Shown here: positions 23,575 to 25,747 of the stretch, piece by piece
Position numbering within the stretch: position 1 is the stretch's first letter
Layout: each line of letters opens with the position of its first letter
Assembly (NCBI RefSeq): GCF_031846515.1
Contig: NZ_JAVRHO010000034.1
Coordinates: forward strand, 1 to 25,747
Reading direction: 5' to 3'
DNA: 25,747 nucleotides
Source of the DNA: Autumnicola lenta
Lineage (GTDB): Bacteria; Bacteroidota; Bacteroidia; Flavobacteriales; Flavobacteriaceae
The notes under the pieces: model-generated
Told to the model about the DNA's origin: nothing
Databases searched by the model: none
The model's input: the letters and a program-made list of their open reading frames with translations, nothing else
Translations under genes and position numbers: made by a program

Positions 23575-23895
23575 AAAATTGCCATTTTCGACCTGCAGTA
23601 GCCCTTAAGTCGTACTGTAATAGTTTTTTTATTCATGATTTGGAATTCAGCATTCAGTATAAGGTTTTTTGGAATCGTTTTATTAAAGAGAGCGCTCTAA
23701 AATAACAATTTTCGACCTGAAGCGTTCTCTAAGTCGTTGTGTAATAGTTTTTTCATTCAAAATTTGGAATTCAGCATTCAGATGATGTACTTTAGAGTTG
23801 CTACATAAATGAGAGTGCTCTAAAATGACAATTTTCGACCTCCAGTAGCTCGTGGAGGATTTTTTAGTACACTTTCAGTTGGAATTTTCAATTCT
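23575..23895. repeat. 124-bp tandem repeat, about 2.5 copies
   Basis: Units start at 23575, 23699 and 23822 (spacings 124 and 123). Each opens with AAAAT, then a CAATTTTCGACCT-like string, and the first two share ATTTGGAATTCAGCATTCAG and end in GAGAGYGCTCTAAAAT. The third unit is degraded after its first third. The opening is a variant of the CAATTATCG repeat at 8247-8428. The whole gap 23443-24011 (569 nt) holds only the gene relic, these repeats, a hairpin and the rpsU promoter region; the reading frame across 23490-23705 is not a credible gene. Confidence 0.75.
23839..23865 (+). terminator. Terminator-like hairpin in the third repeat unit
   Basis: CCTCCA (23839-23844) pairs with TGGAGG (23853-23858) across an 8-nt loop and is followed by ATTTTTT. 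It could end transcription from the acyl-CoA dehydrogenase gene before rpsU. The other units have lost the pairing. Confidence 0.6.
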
Positions 23896-23966
23896 ACATT
23901 GATAATATTTTAGGAAAGAAGACTGAAAATAAAACAAAATATAATTGCGGGTTTGTATAAATGATC

Positions 23967-23974
23967 TATATTTG
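23967..23974 (+). promoter_or_regulatory. Promoter of rpsU
   Basis: TATATTTG is a perfect TAnnTTTG. TTG at 23945-23947 with a 19-nt spacer is a good -33 candidate. The predicted start at about 23978 gives a 34-nt leader that contains the strong ribosome-binding site. Confidence 0.65.
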
Positions 23975-23996
23975 CAGCCTTAAATAATTTTTAAAG

Positions 23997-24007
23997 AAAG
24001 GAGGTGA
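23997..24007 (+). promoter_or_regulatory. Near-perfect Shine-Dalgarno of rpsU
   Basis: AAAGGAGGTGA precedes the ATG at 24012, with GGAGG ending 7 nt before it. Ten bases (AAGGAGGTGA) match the complement of the 16S rRNA tail. This is striking in a lineage that hardly uses such sites and fits bS21 autoregulation as reported for Flavobacterium. Confidence 0.85.
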
Positions 24008-24011
24008 CACT

Positions 24012-24206
24012 ATGTTAATAATACCAGTAAAAGACGGAGAAAATATTGATAGAGCGCTGAAGCGTTTTAAGAGAAAGTTTGATAAAACCGGAACAATGCG
24101 TCAGTTGAGAAGCCGTCAACATTTCACAAAGCCGTCAGTAGAACGTAGGGCTCAAATCCAGAAAGCTGAATATATTCAGCATCTAAGAGATCAGGAAGAG
24201 ATCTAG
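24012..24206 (+). CDS. rpsU: 30S ribosomal protein bS21
   Basis: This 64-aa basic protein is ribosomal protein bS21: MLIIPVKDGENIDRALKRFKRKFDKTG, then MRQLRSRQHFTKPSVERR, as in Bacteroidota S21. bS21 sits near the 3' end of 16S rRNA; in Flavobacterium johnsoniae it helps hide the anti-Shine-Dalgarno sequence. It has its own promoter and the only strong Shine-Dalgarno seen in the window. The xerC-type gene, hpf and a tRNA-Thr follow, an order I recall as common in Flavobacteriia upstream of tuf. Confidence 0.97.
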   Translation: MLIIPVKDGENIDRALKRFKRKFDKTGTMRQLRSRQHFTKPSVERRAQIQKAEYIQHLRDQEEI

Positions 24207-24245
24207 AGTAACTTCTGTTTAACAGAAATTATCTCATTTTTCTTT
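24198..24245 (+). terminator. Possible terminator at the rpsU stop
   Basis: GAGAT (24198-24202) can pair with ATCTC (24231-24235), enclosing an inner TTCTGT/ACAGAA hairpin (24213-24227), followed by ATTTTTCTTT. The left arm overlaps the last rpsU codons. The stems are short, so this is tentative. Confidence 0.4.
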
Positions 24246-24304
24246 CTCTTGGAAAGGAATGATTAAAAGCCTTTGAAGTCCTGCTTCTTTGGTATGAATA
24301 TATG

Positions 24305-24354
24305 AACTGTTGGGAAATTAAAGTTTTATAACTTTGTTTACCAACAGTTTTTTT
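24305..24354 (+). terminator. Hairpin plus T7 abutting the xerC ATG
   Basis: AACTGTTGG (24305-24313) pairs perfectly with CCAACAGTT (24341-24349) across a 27-nt loop. A T7 run (24348-24354) follows and ends directly at the ATG at 24355. It would stop read-through from rpsU. The xerC -7 element lies in the loop, so messages from that promoter carry only the right arm. Confidence 0.65.
24329..24336 (+). promoter_or_regulatory. -7 promoter element for the xerC-type gene
   Basis: TAACTTTG is a perfect TAnnTTTG; the predicted start is about 24340. A TTG at 24334 that could extend the protein by 7 codons lies upstream of that start and is therefore not the start codon. Confidence 0.6.
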
Positions 24355-25245
24355 ATGTCCTATTCCCACTTTATCGATTATCTTCAGCTTGAAAAGAATT
24401 ATTCGGCTCATACTGTCACGGCTTATAAAAAGGATCTGAAATCATTTTCAGAATTTGTTCTTGCAGAATATGAAGAAGAGGATATCTCCGGGGTAAGCTA
24501 TCAGGAAATACGAAGCTGGATTGTGCAGCTGGTCGATAGCGGGATTTCCAACCGTAGTATTAATCGTAAAATATCTTCCCTAAAAGCTTACTACAGGTTT
24601 TTGCTTAAAACAAAACAAATTGAATTTTCTCCGCTGGCAAAGCATAGAGCTTTAAAGACAGGTGGAAAGGTGCAGGTTCCGTTTTCAGAAATAGAGGTGG
24701 AGAATGTTCTGGATGCTGTTGGTGCTGATGATTTTAGTAGTATCCGTGATAAATTAATCGTGGAGCTTCTTTACTCTACAGGGATTAGGCGCAATGAACT
24801 GATAGAACTGAAGCTGGAGGACGTCGATCTTAGAAGTCGAATGCTGAAGGTTTTTGGTAAGAGAAATAAAGAGCGGTATTTGCCTTTATTGCCATCTGTT
24901 CTGGTGACTATAGAAACTTACCTGGAGAAAAGAATAGCAGTGGCGGGAGCTGCCGGAGTTAGTTATTTTTTATTGACGGATAGTGGCAAGAAACTTTATG
25001 AAAGTTTTGTTTATCGACTCATTAATAATTATTTTAGTAAGGTCTCTGGTAAGTTAAAGAGGAGCCCGCATATTCTGCGACATTCCTTTGCTACTCATTT
25101 ATTGAATCAGGGTGCTAATCTTAATGCTGTAAAAGAACTTTTGGGTCATTCGAGCCTTGCTTCGACTCAGATTTATACTCATAATAATATTGCAGAGTTA
25201 TCTAAGGTTCATCAACTGGCTCATCCCAGGAACAAAAAAGATTAA
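24355..25245 (+). CDS. xerC: Tyrosine recombinase, XerC/XerD type
   Basis: This 296-aa recombinase has the size of XerC/XerD, which resolve chromosome dimers at dif. The N-terminal SAM-like core-binding domain (about 1-85; LEKNYSAHTVTAYKKDLKSF) is followed by the catalytic domain. Active-site residues are visible: the first Arg in LLYSTGIRRNEL, the Lys in GKRNKERYLPL, HxxR in HILRHSFATH, the His in LLGHSSLA, and the nucleophile Tyr in STQIYTH. Without a genome-wide comparison I cannot say whether it is XerC or XerD; context beside rpsU and hpf argues for a core gene, not a phage integrase. hpf follows 33 nt later. Confidence 0.9.
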   Translation: MSYSHFIDYLQLEKNYSAHTVTAYKKDLKSFSEFVLAEYEEEDISGVSYQEIRSWIVQLVDSGISNRSINRKISSLKAYYRFLLKTKQIEFSPLAKHRALKTGGKVQVPFSEIEVENVLDAVGADDFSSIRDKLIVELLYSTGIRRNELIELKLEDVDLRSRMLKVFGKRNKERYLPLLPSVLVTIETYLEKRIAVAGAAGVSYFLLTDSGKKLYESFVYRLINNYFSKVSGKLKRSPHILRHSFATHLLNQGANLNAVKELLGHSSLASTQIYTHNNIAELSKVHQLAHPRNKKD

Positions 25246-25278
25246 ACCAATTAATGTTTAACTTAAATTTTATAGGAG

Positions 25279-25581
25279 ATGAAAGTAAATGTGCAATCCG
25301 TCAATTTTAATGCTGATCAGAAACTGGTAGATTTTATCCAAAGGAAACTGGACAAGCTTGAAAATTATTATGACAAGATCGTCTTTGCAGATGTATATCT
25401 GAAAGTTCAGAATACAAGTGGTAAGGAGAATAAGATAACAGAAATTTTATTAAGTATCCCCGGGGGCGATATAATGGTGAAAAAGACCTGTAAGAGGTTT
25501 GAAGAATGTGTAGATGATTGTGTGAGTTCTCTGCAACGGCAATTGATTAAGAAAAAAGAAAAAATGAGTGCACATGCTTAA
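25279..25581 (+). CDS. hpf: Ribosome hibernation-promoting factor, short form
   Basis: This 100-aa protein is a short HPF/RaiA (sigma-54 modulation family) member, which binds the 30S subunit and stalls ribosomes in stationary phase. The pattern is a beta-strand start (MKVNVQSVNFNADQKLVDFIQRKLDKLENYYDKI cut short here for space), the central ILLSIPGGDIMVKKT segment, and a second helix EECVDDCVSSLQRQL with a basic tail. It lacks the C-terminal dimerisation domain of long HPF. It lies 33 nt after the xerC-type gene and probably shares its message. A small hairpin (25574-25585) with its stop codon in the loop and T7 after it follows. Confidence 0.93.
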   Translation: MKVNVQSVNFNADQKLVDFIQRKLDKLENYYDKIVFADVYLKVQNTSGKENKITEILLSIPGGDIMVKKTCKRFEECVDDCVSSLQRQLIKKKEKMSAHA

Positions 25582-25591
25582 GCATTTTTTT
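25574..25591 (+). terminator. Small hairpin and T7 at the hpf stop
   Basis: The palindrome ATGCTTAAGCAT (4-bp stem, TTAA loop) is followed by seven T. The hpf TAA stop is in the loop. The stem is short, so efficiency is doubtful, but position and T-run fit a terminator. Confidence 0.45.
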
Positions 25592-25623
25592 ATTTAAATG
25601 TTTTGAGAAATAAATAATTTAAT

Positions 25624-25631
25624 TACATTTG
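25624..25631 (+). promoter_or_regulatory. -7 promoter element for the tRNA transcript
   Basis: TACATTTG is a perfect TAnnTTTG about 49 nt before tRNA-Thr. The predicted start (about 25635) falls in the left arm of a hairpin that ends in T6 (25633-25659). Confidence 0.55.
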
Positions 25632-25632
25632 C

Positions 25633-25659
25633 AGTCCGTTAGAAATAGCGGACTTTTTT
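25633..25659 (+). terminator. Hairpin plus T6 in the tRNA-Thr leader
   Basis: AGTCCG (25633-25638) pairs with CGGACT (25649-25654) across a 10-nt loop and is followed by T6. It lies after a -7 element and before the tRNA, so it could be a second terminator for hpf or a leader hairpin of the tRNA operon. Confidence 0.5.
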
Positions 25660-25679
25660 ATTGAAGAAAATAGTGAAAG

Positions 25680-25747
25680 GCCGATGTAGCTCAGCTGGCT
25701 AGAGCAGCTGATTTGTAATCAGCAGGTCGTGGGTTCGAGTCCCTCCA
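25680..25747 (+). tRNA. tRNA-Thr (anticodon TGT), cut by the window end
   Basis: The 5' acceptor strand GCCGATG is followed by TA, a D-arm (GCTC/GAGC), an anticodon arm GCTGA-TTTGTAA-TCAGC with anticodon TGT (reads ACA, Thr), and a T-arm GTGGG-TTCGAGT-CCCTC with one T-T mismatch. The 3' acceptor strand, expected to be CATCGGC, is cut off after CA. In Flavobacteriia this tRNA commonly begins a tRNA cluster leading into tuf; that part is outside the window. Confidence 0.93.

Noticed and set aside
23490..23705. Open frame of 71 codons beginning MIIDKKEYRPAARQ
   Set aside because: It is the acyl-CoA dehydrogenase relic running into the 124-bp repeat; no ribosome site, no family, and the second half is repeat sequence.
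23575..23895. Possible CRISPR array in the tandem repeat region
   Set aside because: The repeated part is the whole 124-nt unit, with no short repeats and unique spacers, and no cas genes are nearby.
24355..25245. Recombinase as an integrase of a mobile element ending at the tRNA
   Set aside because: The XerC/D size, neighbours rpsU and hpf, and absence of att repeats or cargo genes indicate a core chromosomal gene.

Overview
The window looks like a stretch of chromosome from a marine-type member of the Flavobacteriaceae (Bacteroidota). The gene families and their order suggest this, as does the recurring promoter motif TAnnTTTG (the Bacteroidota -7 element) placed just upstream of many genes. 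Other signs are the general lack of Shine-Dalgarno sequences except at rpsU, lipoproteins with acidic residues after the lipobox cysteine, and short low-complexity intergenic repeats. The genus (Gramella/Salegentibacter/Salinimicrobium-like) is an impression only.

Layout. (1) 256-5896 is an envelope block: lnt (lipoprotein N-acylation) diverges from pssA (phospholipid synthesis). pssA converges on a leftward operon kdsD-tatC-CMD protein-lptB (KDO precursor, Tat export, AhpD-like protein, LPS transport ATPase). (2) 5980-8178 is recQ, divergent from that operon and lacking the usual zinc ligands. (3) 8179-8430 is a repeat-rich gap that runs into the end of a metzincin-like lipoprotein, itself downstream of a methyltransferase. 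(4) 9993-11389 holds a YkgJ-family cysteine-cluster protein and a periplasmic thioredoxin. (5) 11518-12205 is a HigB/HigA-type toxin-antitoxin pair. (6) 12317-14797 is a NamZ-like peptidoglycan hydrolase only 9 nt from a divergent LolC/E-like permease that starts with TTG. (7) 14901-19062 holds a cysteine synthase family enzyme, two small coupled membrane proteins, an SGNH-hydrolase lipoprotein, a DUF2851 protein and a PspC-domain protein. (8) 19223-23442 holds an unusual AGCS symporter with a secreted N-terminal extension, a ComEA-like helix-hairpin-helix protein and an acyl-CoA dehydrogenase. (9) 23443-24011 is a repeat cluster with a relic of an acyl-CoA dehydrogenase 3' end. (10) 24012-25747 is a translation-linked block: rpsU, a XerC/D recombinase, hpf and a tRNA-Thr cut by the window end.

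Most genes are ordinary housekeeping genes; no CRISPR array, prophage or insertion sequence is visible. The less ordinary signals are: the AGCS fusion; the zinc-ligand-less RecQ; a repeat family with core AATTGTCAATTATCG shared by two loci 15 kb apart; a 124-bp tandem repeat beside a gene-end duplication; terminator-like hairpins that overlap coding sequence or promoters (comEA-like start, xerC promoter, tRNA leader); two apparently leaderless genes; and the near-perfect Shine-Dalgarno of rpsU, which fits its known autoregulation in Flavobacterium.
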